From Flavobacterium algicola (lineage in GTDB: Bacteria > Bacteroidota > Bacteroidia > Flavobacteriales > Flavobacteriaceae), in assembly GCF_022399565.1 (NCBI RefSeq), contig NZ_JAJTUT010000001.1, positions 1,353,336-1,417,335 on the forward strand: a DNA stretch of 64,000 nt. The letters run 5' to 3'. Shown in pieces: positions 54,586 to 63,921 of the stretch (position 1 is the stretch's first letter; the number at the start of each line of letters is the position of its first letter). The position numbers and the translations under genes are program-made. The notes beneath the pieces were generated by a model. It was given only the letters and a program-made list of their open reading frames with translations. It did no database searches and was not told where the DNA came from.

Positions 54586-55929
54586 ATGGAAATATTCATC
54601 AAGCTTTCTCAATTTTTATTGAGCTTATCATTACTTATTATACTTCACGAATTAGGACATTTTATTCCTGCTAAATTATTTAAAACAAGAGTCGAAAAAT
54701 TTTACTTATTTTTTGATGTTAAATATTCACTTTTAAAGAAAAAAATTGGAGAAACAGAATACGGAATCGGCTGGTTACCATTAGGTGGTTATGTTAAGAT
54801 TTCTGGAATGATTGATGAGAGTATGGACAAAGAGCAAATGGCTTTGCCTCCACAACCTTGGGAATTTCGTTCTAAGCCAGCTTGGCAACGTTTGATCATC
54901 ATGCTTGGTGGTGTAACTGTAAACTTTATTTTGGCATTCATTATTTACATCGGAATGGCTTTTACGTATGGAAATACATATATCGCTATGGAAGATTTAA
55001 AGGATGGTTTATTGATAGAGAATCCTGTCTTACAAAGTGCAGGTTTTAAAACCGGAGACAATATACTAGCAGTCGATGGCGAAAAGATTTCGAAATTTGA
55101 TAATGAAATCAACATTAAGATCGTAATGGCCAAAAACGTTTTAATCGAAAGAGACGGAGCGGAGCAAACGATTGTGATGCCTAAGGATTTTATAGATCAA
55201 TTATCTAAAGTTGAGAAAAGTTCATTAGTATCTATTCGTATGCCATTTGTTATTGGAGCTGTTAGTGCAGAATCTAGCAACACAGCTTTGCAACCAAAGG
55301 ACATGATATTGTCTCTTAATGGTCAAAAAGTGAAATATTTTGACGAGGCAAAAACTATTTTGGAAGCAAATAAAAACAAAACGGTTTCTGCTGTTGTTTT
55401 GCGTGATCAAAAAGAAGTGCCAGTTTCCCTGCAAATTGATGGAGAAGGAATATTAGGAGTTCAACTAGGAGGTTTAGGGCTAGATTCATTAGAGAAATTA
55501 GGATATTATAAAGTTCGCAAACAAGAGTATGGTTTCTTTGAAGCGTTTCCTGTAGGTATTCAAAAAGGGAAAGAGCAACTAGTAGGTTACGGGAAACAAT
55601 TAAAGATGATTTTCAATCCAGATACAGGAGCTTACAAGCAAGTAGGTGGTTTTAAAGCTATTTTTGATATTTTCCCTAGTACTTGGAGTTGGGAAGTTTT
55701 TTGGGCACTTACAGCTTTGTTATCAATAATGCTTGGGGTGATGAACTTATTACCGATTCCGGCATTAGATGGTGGACATGTAATGTTTTTATTATACGAA
55801 ATAATTAGTGGTAAAAAACCATCAGATAAATTTCTTGAAAACGCCCAAATGGTTGGTTTTGTTTTACTTATAACCTTGCTTTTATTTGCTAACGGAAATG
55901 ATGTTTACAAGGCTATAATTGGGAAGTAA
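54586..55929 (+). CDS. rseP: RIP zinc metalloprotease RseP
   Basis: 447 residues, site-2 protease that cuts transmembrane anti-sigma factors in the membrane. The HExxH motif is IILHELGHF near residue 20, PDZ-like domains lie at about 130-170 and 210-290 (SAGFKTGDNILAVDG; LQPKDMILSLNGQKV), and the second active-site motif is NLLPIPALDGGHVMF near 395. It may act on the anti-sigma-like protein at 5202 or on others; that link is inference. tRNA-Asn genes follow. Confidence 0.95.
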   Translation: MEIFIKLSQFLLSLSLLIILHELGHFIPAKLFKTRVEKFYLFFDVKYSLLKKKIGETEYGIGWLPLGGYVKISGMIDESMDKEQMALPPQPWEFRSKPAWQRLIIMLGGVTVNFILAFIIYIGMAFTYGNTYIAMEDLKDGLLIENPVLQSAGFKTGDNILAVDGEKISKFDNEINIKIVMAKNVLIERDGAEQTIVMPKDFIDQLSKVEKSSLVSIRMPFVIGAVSAESSNTALQPKDMILSLNGQKVKYFDEAKTILEANKNKTVSAVVLRDQKEVPVSLQIDGEGILGVQLGGLGLDSLEKLGYYKVRKQEYGFFEAFPVGIQKGKEQLVGYGKQLKMIFNPDTGAYKQVGGFKAIFDIFPSTWSWEVFWALTALLSIMLGVMNLLPIPALDGGHVMFLLYEIISGKKPSDKFLENAQMVGFVLLITLLLFANGNDVYKAIIGK

Positions 55930-55956
55930 AAAATATTGAAATTTTTTTATTTTTTG

Positions 55957-55987
55957 TTTGCAGATATCAAATTTAGCCTTATATTTG
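55957..55987 (+). promoter_or_regulatory. Promoter of the tRNA-Asn pair
   Basis: TTTG at 55957-55960 and TATATTTG at 55980-55987 with a 19-bp spacer. This matches the Bacteroidetes sigma-A consensus TTTG-N19-TAnnTTTG. Transcription would start near 55994, about 68 nt before the first tRNA. Confidence 0.8.
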
Positions 55988-56061
55988 CAACCGCTTAGAC
56001 AAACAAATACACGTTCTTACTAAGCAGATAAATATACCTGTACGCAATACAATATACAGTT

Positions 56062-56135
56062 TCCTTCTTAGCTCAGTTGGTTAGAGCATCTGACTGTTAA
56101 TCAGAGGGTCCTTGGTTCGAGCCCAAGAGAGGGAG
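56062..56135 (+). tRNA. tRNA-Asn (GTT)
   Basis: 74 nt cloverleaf. The acceptor stem TCCTTCT pairs with AGAGGGA, the D arm has AGCTCAGTTGGTTAGAGC, the anticodon arm TCTGA-CTGTTAA-TCAGA gives GTT, and the T arm has GGTTCGAGCC. CCA is not encoded. Followed by a hairpin terminator at 56142-56171. Confidence 0.96.
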
Positions 56136-56141
56136 CTACTA

Positions 56142-56171
56142 AAAAAATCCAGTTGTAAAACTGGATTTTTT
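56142..56171 (+). terminator. Terminator after the first tRNA-Asn
   Basis: AAAAAATCCAGTT / AACTGGATTTTTT with a four-base loop, then a T-rich tail. If fully efficient it would silence the second tRNA, so either read-through occurs or the second gene has its own promoter. Confidence 0.85.
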
Positions 56172-56223
56172 GTTTTTTAATTTTACAGAGACGTATATCT
56201 CTTTTGTTGTTCAGTATACAGTT

Positions 56224-56297
56224 TCCTTCTTAGCTCAGTTGGTTAGAGCATCTGACTGTTAATCAGAGGGTCCTTGGTTCGAGCCCAAGAGAGGGAG
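56224..56297 (+). tRNA. tRNA-Asn (GTT), second copy
   Basis: Identical to the first copy over all 74 nt, with about ten identical bases in front (TATACAGTTT). No good own promoter is seen in the 88-bp spacer, although CAGTATACAG precedes it. Confidence 0.96.
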
Positions 56298-56310
56298 CTA
56301 TTATAAAAAA

Positions 56311-56330
56311 GCCTGACAGTGATGTCGGGC
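56311..56330 (+). terminator. Terminator after the second tRNA-Asn
   Basis: GCCTGACA / TGTCGGGC with one G-T pair and a four-base loop, followed by seven T. Confidence 0.85.
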
Positions 56331-56455
56331 TTTTTTTGTTTTAGGCTATTGCTGTGTGATTCTCATTTAGCAAATGACTTTTAAATATAAAGCAGAATGT
56401 TTGATCTACTCGTTTTGGGACTGTAGCGTCTTTCCTTTCGATTAAAAGCAAAAAA

Positions 56456-56479
56456 AAATCCTTCCGCTAAGAAGGATTT
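56456..56479 (-). terminator. Terminator of the Bax-inhibitor-like gene
   Basis: AAATCCTTC / GAAGGATTT hairpin with a six-base loop and A/T runs on both sides, 22 nt past the gene's stop on the minus strand. Confidence 0.8.
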
Positions 56480-56500
56480 TTTATCTTAAATAGAATAGAC

Positions 56501-57268
56501 TTAGTCTCTGCTAGAAAGTTTTGATAGCAGTCTTAAGAATTCGATATACAACCATACTAGCGTTATCATCAATCCCATTGCTCCAAACCATTCCATATAC
56601 TTAGGCATTTTTTCTTGAGCTCCTTTTTCAATTCTGTCAAAATCTAAAAAAATATTCAAAGCAGCGATTATAATTACAAATACACTAATACCGATGCTCA
56701 TAAGTGAACTTCCGTAGTGTACAGGTTGGTAACTAGTAAACATAGACACTAACCAAGATATAAGATAGTAAGTAGCTATGGCGAAGGTTGCTGCCACTAC
56801 AACAGATTTGAATTGCTCTGTAACCTTAACTATTTTGAATTTATAAAGTCCCAGACAAACTAAGAAAGTAGCAAATGTTGCTCCGACTGCTTCTATTACT
56901 ATACCAGGATACTGTGCTTCAAATATTGCCGAAATACCTCCGATAAACAATCCTTCGAATAACGCATAACCAGGTGCTAGATAACCGGAATATTGTGGTT
57001 TGAACGCTGAAATTACAACTAATATAAGTCCGACAACTGCCCCACCGATAGCTGGAAGAATAGGATTCATACCATTAAAAGCCATCCACCAAATTACCAT
57101 AGCCGAAGCCGTAAGTAATAAAAATAGTAAAGCTGTTTTATTTATTGTACCTGCAATTGTCATCTCTTGGTCGTTACCAATTACAGTTGCATTGTGTACT
57201 TGTTCTGCCTTTGACGTAGCCGAGAACCTTTTATTGCTTAAAAACGGATTACTTGATTTAAATTGCAT
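56501..57268 (-). CDS. Bax inhibitor-1/YccA family membrane protein
   Basis: 255 residues with a polar N terminus of about 40 residues and seven membrane helices. Family text: MTIAGTINKTALLFLLLTAS, PGYALFEGLFIGGISAIFE, SIGISVFVIIIAALNIFLDFDRIEKGAQEKMPKYMEWFGAMGLM in pieces, and C-terminal LYIEFLRLLSKL. Members of the TMBIM family may leak calcium or protons; its bacterial role is unclear. Single gene with terminator. Confidence 0.9.
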   Translation of the reverse strand: MQFKSSNPFLSNKRFSATSKAEQVHNATVIGNDQEMTIAGTINKTALLFLLLTASAMVIWWMAFNGMNPILPAIGGAVVGLILVVISAFKPQYSGYLAPGYALFEGLFIGGISAIFEAQYPGIVIEAVGATFATFLVCLGLYKFKIVKVTEQFKSVVVAATFAIATYYLISWLVSMFTSYQPVHYGSSLMSIGISVFVIIIAALNIFLDFDRIEKGAQEKMPKYMEWFGAMGLMITLVWLYIEFLRLLSKLSSRD

Positions 57269-57442
57269 ATTTAAAATAGATTAATTCCATCAAAGATAAT
57301 TGAAATAATAATAATTTGAAATATCAGTTATCAATTTTAGTTAAAGTTTATGTTTTTCATAATTTATTGAGTTTGAATTATTATTTAACATAACCAATCG
57401 TCAGAATATGCAATTTATGTAAGTTTTTTTGCTTAAAATCTT

Positions 57443-57458
57443 AATTGGTTAACCAATT
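57443..57458 (+). promoter_or_regulatory. 16-bp perfect palindrome upstream of the PL6 lyase gene
   Basis: AATTGGTTAACCAATT, centred about 50 nt upstream of the candidate transcription start. Length and symmetry suit a LacI- or other HTH-dimer operator. No regulator gene for it is in the window. Confidence 0.55.
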
Positions 57459-57468
57459 TTTGATGCTT

Positions 57469-57502
57469 TTTGCAATTGATTCTAAATTATTTAATACGTT
57501 TG
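57469..57502 (+). promoter_or_regulatory. Promoter of the PL6 lyase gene
   Basis: TTTG at 57469-57472 and TACGTTTG at 57495-57502, spacer 22 bp, within the range seen for Bacteroidetes promoters. The start codon GTG is 35 nt downstream. Confidence 0.6.
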
Positions 57503-57537
57503 TTGTATCTAATTAATCATGCTTAAAATATAAAAAA

Positions 57538-59334
57538 GTGAAACCGAAAAAATTACTCATTCTGCAACTTTTCATAATGTTGCTTACATTGTCTATTAAT
57601 GCTCAGGAAGTAAATACAAGGGAAACTTTGTATGCAGCTATATCTAGTGCTGTTCCAGGAACTACAATCGTTATTGCCGACGGAACTTATACAGATACTT
57701 TTATCAATTTGAAAGTTACGGGTACCGCTGCAAATCCAGTTATTATTAAAGCAAAAAATCCAGGTCAAGTCTTTTTTGAAGGAAATTCAAGAGTGGCTAT
57801 GGGTGGAGCATACATCAAACTTGAAGGGATTATTTTTAGAAACGCTAGTAATCTAACGCTCTCAAGTACTACAGTGATTGAACCAGTCATTAAATTTAGA
57901 TTCGACAGTAACAATACGTGTACTAACTGTACGGTGACCAATGTGAAGATTGATTCCTATAATGGCACAACAGCGCAATCTACAACTCCTACCTTAATTT
58001 ATAAATGGGTTTTATTGTATGGTCAATATAACGAGATAAGTTACTGTTCCTTTACGGGTAAAAATGGTGCAGGTAGCACTATCAATGACAATAGAGATGT
58101 AGCAACTCCAAATTATACAAAAATTCATCACAATTACTTTGGTGATCGCACCTTTGTTGGTACTTATGTTGATCAGTACAATGATCAAGATGCAATACGT
58201 ATCGGAAATAGTAACACATCATTGAGTGATTCATTCACAGAAGTTTACGAGAATTTATTTAGTAATTGGTTTGGTGAGATTGAAATTATTTCGAATAAAA
58301 GTGGTAATAATAAATATTACAACAACACTTTTAGTAATTACAGTGGTACTTTGACGTTAAGACATGGAAACAAATGTGAAGTGTTTGGTAATTATTTTTT
58401 GGCCAACAATCAATTATTTTCTGGTGGGATTAGAGTATTAGGTGAAGACCATAAAATTTATAATAATTATATAGAAAATGTAAATTCTGCAAAATCTAGC
58501 GCTGCTGGAGGTGGAACTTCTTCTAACTTGGGTGCGCTTAATTTGATTGGTGGTATCGCTACCTCTGTTAATGGAGCTAACTTAAGCGGATATTATCAGG
58601 TGAAAAATATTACTATTCTCAACAATACATTTGTTAATAATGATTTTGGTATCAGACTAGGAGGAGGATCATATACTTTACCAGCGCTAAATATGGTAGC
58701 TGCTAATAATATTTTCTTAATGCCTAGTTCAAGCAAAAAGGCTGTTGACGAAATTAGAGCGGCGGATGCCTCATCGCCGTACACGTTTACAGGAAATATT
58801 AAGCAATCTGGCGTTTGGACCTTAAATGGTAATGCGGCAAACAATCAAGAAGTTAGTTCGGGGCTTCTGGCAACTTCTTCTGATAATGTTTATAGGTTAA
58901 CAGCTGGAAGTGCGGCAATCGATGCAGGAATAGGTACATACAGCTATCTGACTAAAGATATATTTGATGGAAACCGACCTGCGCTTTATGATGCAGGAGC
59001 TGAAGAATTTGGTGCGGATGGATCAAGATTACCATATACAGTTGCTGATGTGGGTGTGAAGGTAGGTTTCTTCGGAAGTGCAAATCTTAGTGTGGTTAGT
59101 AACAGATCGAATTCTCAGAACCTAGTACTTTATCCAAATCCAATTACAGGAGAATATTTAAATGTATATTTTGGAGAAAAAATCTTAGGGAAAATTCAAA
59201 TTATCAATATGCTAGGTAAAGTGGTAATAGAAAAACTTATTGATGAGTCGAATGGAAAAATTGATGTTACTAGTTTACAGAAAGGTGTTTACACTGTAAA
59301 GGTACAAGGTGCTTCAAAGTTATTCATTAAATAG
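57538..59334 (+). CDS. Secreted polysaccharide lyase family 6 (alginate-lyase-like) with T9SS C-terminal domain
   Basis: 598 residues, GTG start, signal peptide (MKPKKLLILQLFIMLLTLSINA). Right-handed beta-helix with PL6 features: GTTIVIADGTYTD, KIHHNYFGDR, YNDQDAIRIGNS, then EIEIISNKSGNNKYYNNTF and LTLRHGNKCEVFGNYF, which give the catalytic Lys and Arg. The last 75 residues (VLYPNPITGEYLNVYFG, GKVVIEKLID, LQKGVYTVKVQG) form a type A sorting domain for type IX secretion. It should cleave alginate or a related uronate polymer outside the cell by beta-elimination. No other alginate genes are adjacent. Confidence 0.9.
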   Translation: MKPKKLLILQLFIMLLTLSINAQEVNTRETLYAAISSAVPGTTIVIADGTYTDTFINLKVTGTAANPVIIKAKNPGQVFFEGNSRVAMGGAYIKLEGIIFRNASNLTLSSTTVIEPVIKFRFDSNNTCTNCTVTNVKIDSYNGTTAQSTTPTLIYKWVLLYGQYNEISYCSFTGKNGAGSTINDNRDVATPNYTKIHHNYFGDRTFVGTYVDQYNDQDAIRIGNSNTSLSDSFTEVYENLFSNWFGEIEIISNKSGNNKYYNNTFSNYSGTLTLRHGNKCEVFGNYFLANNQLFSGGIRVLGEDHKIYNNYIENVNSAKSSAAGGGTSSNLGALNLIGGIATSVNGANLSGYYQVKNITILNNTFVNNDFGIRLGGGSYTLPALNMVAANNIFLMPSSSKKAVDEIRAADASSPYTFTGNIKQSGVWTLNGNAANNQEVSSGLLATSSDNVYRLTAGSAAIDAGIGTYSYLTKDIFDGNRPALYDAGAEEFGADGSRLPYTVADVGVKVGFFGSANLSVVSNRSNSQNLVLYPNPITGEYLNVYFGEKILGKIQIINMLGKVVIEKLIDESNGKIDVTSLQKGVYTVKVQGASKLFIK

Positions 59335-59410
59335 CGATAAATTTTCAATTGAGCAATAGGTGCTGAGTATCCGTAATGACCAGAATTTATTAATCATCAA
59401 GAATAAAATT

Positions 59411-59440
59411 AAACCTGCAAGATGATAATCTTGCAGGTTT
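59411..59440 (+). terminator. Terminator after the PL6 lyase gene
   Basis: AAACCTGCAAGAT / ATCTTGCAGGTTT, 13-bp perfect arms, four-base loop, followed by T-run; 77 nt past the stop. Confidence 0.9.
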
Positions 59441-59869
59441 TTTCATTTTTAAAATTTTTACATTTAAGTTTCGCCTATTTTGAGAATTGTGAAAAAGTTC
59501 GTCTTTAAGTTTAGCTGTCTACGAATTATCCTAACTACTATAATCTACCACATCAGAGCGTATCAGAAATAGGTTAGTAAGATGATTAAAGCTCTATTTA
59601 CTTTATACCATCAATATTTCCGTCTATGTTGTCTCTAATGGTAATAATATCTATAAGAAGCAAAATTAGAAAGTAGCGCTAATAATGTTTAATTTTCTCA
59701 GATCGTTTTTTACTGCTAGAAAATAGAATTTAAGACATCATAATTATTTAATTGCTTTCGTTTAAGCATATATAGTTTTCTATTAATTACCTAGTTAGTG
59801 AGCGTAGGTATGTTGTTGCCTGCAAATAGAGTTTAATAAAACGGGAATAATTATTTTTTGAGCAAAAAA

Positions 59870-59893
59870 AAAACGCTCCGTTAGGAGCGTTTT
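59870..59893 (-). terminator. Terminator of the ileS/DksA-like unit
   Basis: AAAACGCTCC / GGAGCGTTTT with a four-base loop; an A-run on the left gives the T-run on the minus strand. 21 nt past the DksA-like stop. Confidence 0.9.
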
Positions 59894-59913
59894 ATACAGA
59901 TGTATGAAGATAA

Positions 59914-60294
59914 CTATCGTTGTAAATTTTTTGCTTCAATACTCATTGTAGCATGAGGAACAATTTTCAATCTTTCCTTACCAATTAATTTTCCGGTTAC
60001 TTTACAAACTCCGTAAGTTTTGTTTTCTACACGGAATAATGCATTTTTCAAGTCGCGAATAAATTTCTCTTGACGAATAGCCAATTGTGAATTTGCTTCT
60101 TTTGACATTGTTTCACTACCTTCTTCAAACGCTTTAAACGTTGGAGATGTGTCATCTGTACCGTTGTTTAAATCATTCATATAAGCACTTTTGATCAAAT
60201 TTAGATCTGCTTGTGCTTTTTCTATTTTATTTAAAATAATCTCTTTAAACTCCGCTAAATCAGCGTCGGAGTATTTTGTAGCTTCATCTGTCAT
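59914..60294 (-). CDS. TraR/DksA family protein lacking a full zinc finger
   Basis: 126 residues. Coiled-coil N-terminal two thirds (DLAEFKEIILNKIEKAQADL; NDLNNGTDDTSPTFKAFEEG, with acidic residues near the tip), then YGVCKVTGKLIGKERLKIVP in place of the zinc finger: only one of the four Cys is left. Such DksA-like proteins bind the RNA polymerase secondary channel; Cys-poor forms occur in Bacteroidetes. It follows ileS by 7 nt and is cotranscribed with it. Confidence 0.85.
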   Translation of the reverse strand: MTDEATKYSDADLAEFKEIILNKIEKAQADLNLIKSAYMNDLNNGTDDTSPTFKAFEEGSETMSKEANSQLAIRQEKFIRDLKNALFRVENKTYGVCKVTGKLIGKERLKIVPHATMSIEAKNLQR

Positions 60295-60301
60295 AACCCT
60301 A

Positions 60302-63300
60302 TTATTTAGTAATTGTTATTAATGTTTTAATATCATCAAATTCAATTTCAGTGCCATTCTCAACTTTCTCTACAAAAATTAATTCTTCGGTCAATGTCTC
60401 TGATTTGATATAATTTAAATTTTCTTTTACCGCAGCTTCCAATGTGCTGTTGTTTTGCAAATGAACTTTGATTTTATCAGTAACTTCAAAACCAGAATCT
60501 TTTCTTAGATTTTGTATTCTGTTTACTAACTCTCTCGAAACCCCTTCACTTCTTAATTCTGGTGAAATTACAATGTCTAAAGCCACCGTGATTCCATTAG
60601 AATTTGCAACCAACCAACCTTCGATATCTTGGGACGTAATCTCAACATCTTCTAAGGTTAAAGTTATGTTATTTCCTGCTATCTCTGTTACAAAGCTTCC
60701 ACTTCGTTCTAATTCATTAATTTCGTCATTCGATAAACCTTGTATCTTCTTAGAAACCAGTCCCATATCTTTTCCGAAACGTGGTCCTAAAGCTTTGAAA
60801 TTAGGTTTTATTTGTTTTACTAAAATTCCAGATGCATCGTCCAAAAGTTGGATTTCTTTAACATTTACCTCTGCTTTTATTAGGTCAGAAATAGCCTCGA
60901 TTTCTTTCTTTTGATTGTCGTCAAGTACCGGAATCATTACCTTTTGTAATGGTTGACGTACTTTGATCATCTCTTTCTTTCTAAGCGATAAAACTAGTGA
61001 TGAGATGGTCTGCGCTTTCTGCATTCTACTCTCCAACGATTTATCAACAAAGTTTTCAACGTATACTGGAAATTTCGCCAAATGTACGCTATCAAAATTT
61101 TCTGTTTGTGTAGCCAAGGTTAAGTCTCGGTAAAGCTTGTCCATAAAAAATGGTGCAATAGGAGCGCTTAATTTACTTATTGTTAACAAACAAGTATATA
61201 AGGTCTGGTATGCTGCGATTTTATCTTGGGCATATTCCCCTTTCCAAAAACGACGGCGACACAAACGTACGTACCAATTACTCAAATTTTCTTGTACAAA
61301 ATCAGAGATAGCACGTGCTGCTTTAGTAGGTTCGTAATCTGCATAAAAACCATCTACATCTTTTATTAAAGTATTCAATTCAGAGATAATCCATTGATCA
61401 ATCTCTGGTCTTTCATTCATTGGTATATCGGCTTCATCATATTTGAATCCATCGATATTGGCATATAAACTGAAGAAAGAATACGTATTATAAAGTGTAC
61501 CAAAAAATTTACGACGAACTTCGGCAATTCCTTCTAGGTCAAATTTTAAGTTGTCCCAAGGGTTTGCATTAGAGATCATGTACCAGCGTGTAGCATCTGG
61601 ACCATATTCTGATAAAGTTTTAAAAGGATCTGCGGCATTCCCTAGACGTTTAGACATTTTTTGTCCGTTTTTGTCTAACACTAAGCCGTTTGAAACCACA
61701 TTTTTGTAGGCTACTTTATCAAAAACTAAAGTACCAATAGCGTGTAAAGTATAAAACCATCCACGTGTTTGATCCACTCCCTCAGCAATAAAGTTGGCTG
61801 GAAAATCTTTATTCTGATCAATTTTTTCTTTGTTTTCAAAAGGGTAGTGCCATTGTGCATACGGCATCGAACCTGAATCAAACCAAACGTCAATTAAATC
61901 AGCTTCACGCGTCATTGGTTTTCCTGATGGAGAAAGTAAGGTGATTTCGTCTACTACATTTTTATGCAAGTCGATTAAGTCATAGTTACTTTCGTCCATG
62001 TTCCCAATTTCGAATCCTTTAAAAGGATTTTCTTTTTGGAATCCGGCTGCAATAGATTTTTCTATTTCGTTGTATAGTTCTTCAACTGAACCAATCAAAA
62101 TCTCTTCCTGCTTGTCCTCTGTTCTCCAAATAGGCAACGGAATTCCCCAATATCTTGAACGCGATAAGTTCCAGTCGTTGGCGTTTTTTAACCAGTTTCC
62201 AAAACGACCTTCTCCGGTTGCTTTTGGCTTCCAGTTGATGGTTTCGTTCAATTCAAACATTCTATCTCTAACTTCTGTGATTTTTATAAACCAAGAATCT
62301 AGCGGATAGTACAAAATAGGTTTGTCTGTTCTCCAACAATGAGGATAACTATGGACATATTTCTCTACTTTGAATGCTTTGTTTTCTTCTTTTAACTGAA
62401 TAGCAATTTCCACGTCCAAAGAACGTTCTGGAGCTTGACCGTCATCATAATATTCATTCTTAACGTACTTACCAGAATAACTACCCAATCCATCGATGAA
62501 TTTACCTTGTAAATTTACCAACGGCACCGGAGTTCCATCAGCATCCAACACTAACATCGGTGGGATTTCTGGAATAGCTTCTTTGGCTACCTTTGCATCA
62601 TCTGCACCAAATGTAGGTGACGTATGCACAATTCCTGTACCATCTTCAGTGGTTACAAAATCACCTGAAATTACTCTAAAAGCGTTCTCAGGATTTTGAT
62701 ACGGCAATACCAATGGCATTAATTGCTCGTATTTGATTCCGACTAAATCAGCACCTTTATCTTCAGCAATAATTTGGAAAGGTATTTTTTTATCCCCGCC
62801 TTTGTAGTTTTCAAAGTCAGCTGTGTCTTCGCTAGCAAAAAAACCTTTTCCGAATTGTTTTCCAACTAAGTTTTTAGCTAAAACTACATTTGTAGGCAAG
62901 AAAGTATATTGATTGAAGGTTTTTACAACCACATAATCAATTTTTGGACCAACAGTCAAAGCTGTGTTTGAAGGCAATGTCCATGGTGTTGTAGTCCATG
63001 CCAAGATTAAGATTTCTCCTAATCCTTGCCAAGCAGCTGGTAAAGTGGCATCGATTGCTTTGAACTGTGCCACCACAGTCGTATCCGTAACATCACGGTA
63101 ACTACCAGGTTGGTTCACCTCGTGAGATGACAATCCTGTTCCTGCTTTTGGAGAATACGGTTGAATTGTGTATCCTTTGTACATCAAATCTTTGTTATAG
63201 ATTTGTTTCAAAATCCACCAAACCGTTTCCATATATTTAGGTTTATAAGTTACATATGGATCTTCCATATCTACCCAATAACCCATTTTTTCGGTCAAAT

Positions 63301-63703
63301 CATTCCATACATCTGTATAACGCATCACGGTTTTTTTACACGCTTCGTTATATTCTTCGATAGAAATCTTGGCACCAATATCTTCTTTTGTGATTCCGAG
63401 TTCTTTCTCTGTACCTAGTTCAACTGGCAAACCGTGAGTGTCCCAACCCGCTTTACGCTTTACTTGGTATCCTTTTTGAGTTTTGTATCTGCAAAAAATA
63501 TCTTTGATCGCACGTGCCATTACATGGTGAATACCTGGCAAACCATTTGCAGAAGGTGGCCCTTCAAAAAATACGAATGGCTCTGCACCTTCTCTAGTAG
63601 TAATACTTTTTTCAAATATGTTTTTTTCTTTCCAGAAATCAAGTACTTCAGAGGCTACCGTAGGTAAGTCAAGTCCTTTGTATTCAGTAAATTTTGTGCT
63701 CAT
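60302..63703 (-). CDS. ileS: Isoleucyl-tRNA synthetase
   Basis: 1133 residues, the long eukaryote-like form common in Bacteroidetes. HIGH motif as PSANGLPGIHHVMARAIKD, large editing domain (TTTPWTLPSNTALTVG; GTGIVHTSPTFGADDA), KMSKS as GQKMSKRLGNAADP near 680, anticodon-binding domain after 760 (NWYVRLCRRRFWKGEY). It charges tRNA-Ile and clears misacylated Val. The DksA-like gene follows after 7 nt. Confidence 0.97.
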   Translation of the reverse strand: MSTKFTEYKGLDLPTVASEVLDFWKEKNIFEKSITTREGAEPFVFFEGPPSANGLPGIHHVMARAIKDIFCRYKTQKGYQVKRKAGWDTHGLPVELGTEKELGITKEDIGAKISIEEYNEACKKTVMRYTDVWNDLTEKMGYWVDMEDPYVTYKPKYMETVWWILKQIYNKDLMYKGYTIQPYSPKAGTGLSSHEVNQPGSYRDVTDTTVVAQFKAIDATLPAAWQGLGEILILAWTTTPWTLPSNTALTVGPKIDYVVVKTFNQYTFLPTNVVLAKNLVGKQFGKGFFASEDTADFENYKGGDKKIPFQIIAEDKGADLVGIKYEQLMPLVLPYQNPENAFRVISGDFVTTEDGTGIVHTSPTFGADDAKVAKEAIPEIPPMLVLDADGTPVPLVNLQGKFIDGLGSYSGKYVKNEYYDDGQAPERSLDVEIAIQLKEENKAFKVEKYVHSYPHCWRTDKPILYYPLDSWFIKITEVRDRMFELNETINWKPKATGEGRFGNWLKNANDWNLSRSRYWGIPLPIWRTEDKQEEILIGSVEELYNEIEKSIAAGFQKENPFKGFEIGNMDESNYDLIDLHKNVVDEITLLSPSGKPMTREADLIDVWFDSGSMPYAQWHYPFENKEKIDQNKDFPANFIAEGVDQTRGWFYTLHAIGTLVFDKVAYKNVVSNGLVLDKNGQKMSKRLGNAADPFKTLSEYGPDATRWYMISNANPWDNLKFDLEGIAEVRRKFFGTLYNTYSFFSLYANIDGFKYDEADIPMNERPEIDQWIISELNTLIKDVDGFYADYEPTKAARAISDFVQENLSNWYVRLCRRRFWKGEYAQDKIAAYQTLYTCLLTISKLSAPIAPFFMDKLYRDLTLATQTENFDSVHLAKFPVYVENFVDKSLESRMQKAQTISSLVLSLRKKEMIKVRQPLQKVMIPVLDDNQKKEIEAISDLIKAEVNVKEIQLLDDASGILVKQIKPNFKALGPRFGKDMGLVSKKIQGLSNDEINELERSGSFVTEIAGNNITLTLEDVEITSQDIEGWLVANSNGITVALDIVISPELRSEGVSRELVNRIQNLRKDSGFEVTDKIKVHLQNNSTLEAAVKENLNYIKSETLTEELIFVEKVENGTEIEFDDIKTLITITK

Positions 63704-63892
63704 TTTATCCTTTTCTTAAATCGAAGTGCGAAAGTAAGGAATTTTGAGTAATTGTCGAAAATCCCAAGCCGAAAGTTTACGTATTAATAATTTAAGTTAA
63801 ATAGTAGTTTCGGAAATAAATACATTTTCATAACCTCATATTCGTACCAGAAACAATTTATTCTTATCATTATTAATTATAAAACAATTTCT

Positions 63893-63900
63893 TACTTTTG
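63893..63900 (+). promoter_or_regulatory. Candidate -7 element for the gene at the right edge
   Basis: TACTTTTG fits TAnnTTTG, 21 nt upstream of the ATG at 63922. No clear -33 element. Confidence 0.45.
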
Positions 63901-63921
63901 ACAAAATTTAAAAATAACTAT

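Larger units (their letters stand above)
59335..59913. other. Gap between the PL6 lyase and DksA-like genes
   Basis: About 580 bp between convergent genes. It holds the two terminators listed separately. The 420 bp between them is AT-rich, with no open frame of note, repeat or RNA-like structure that I can see. Confidence 0.4.
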
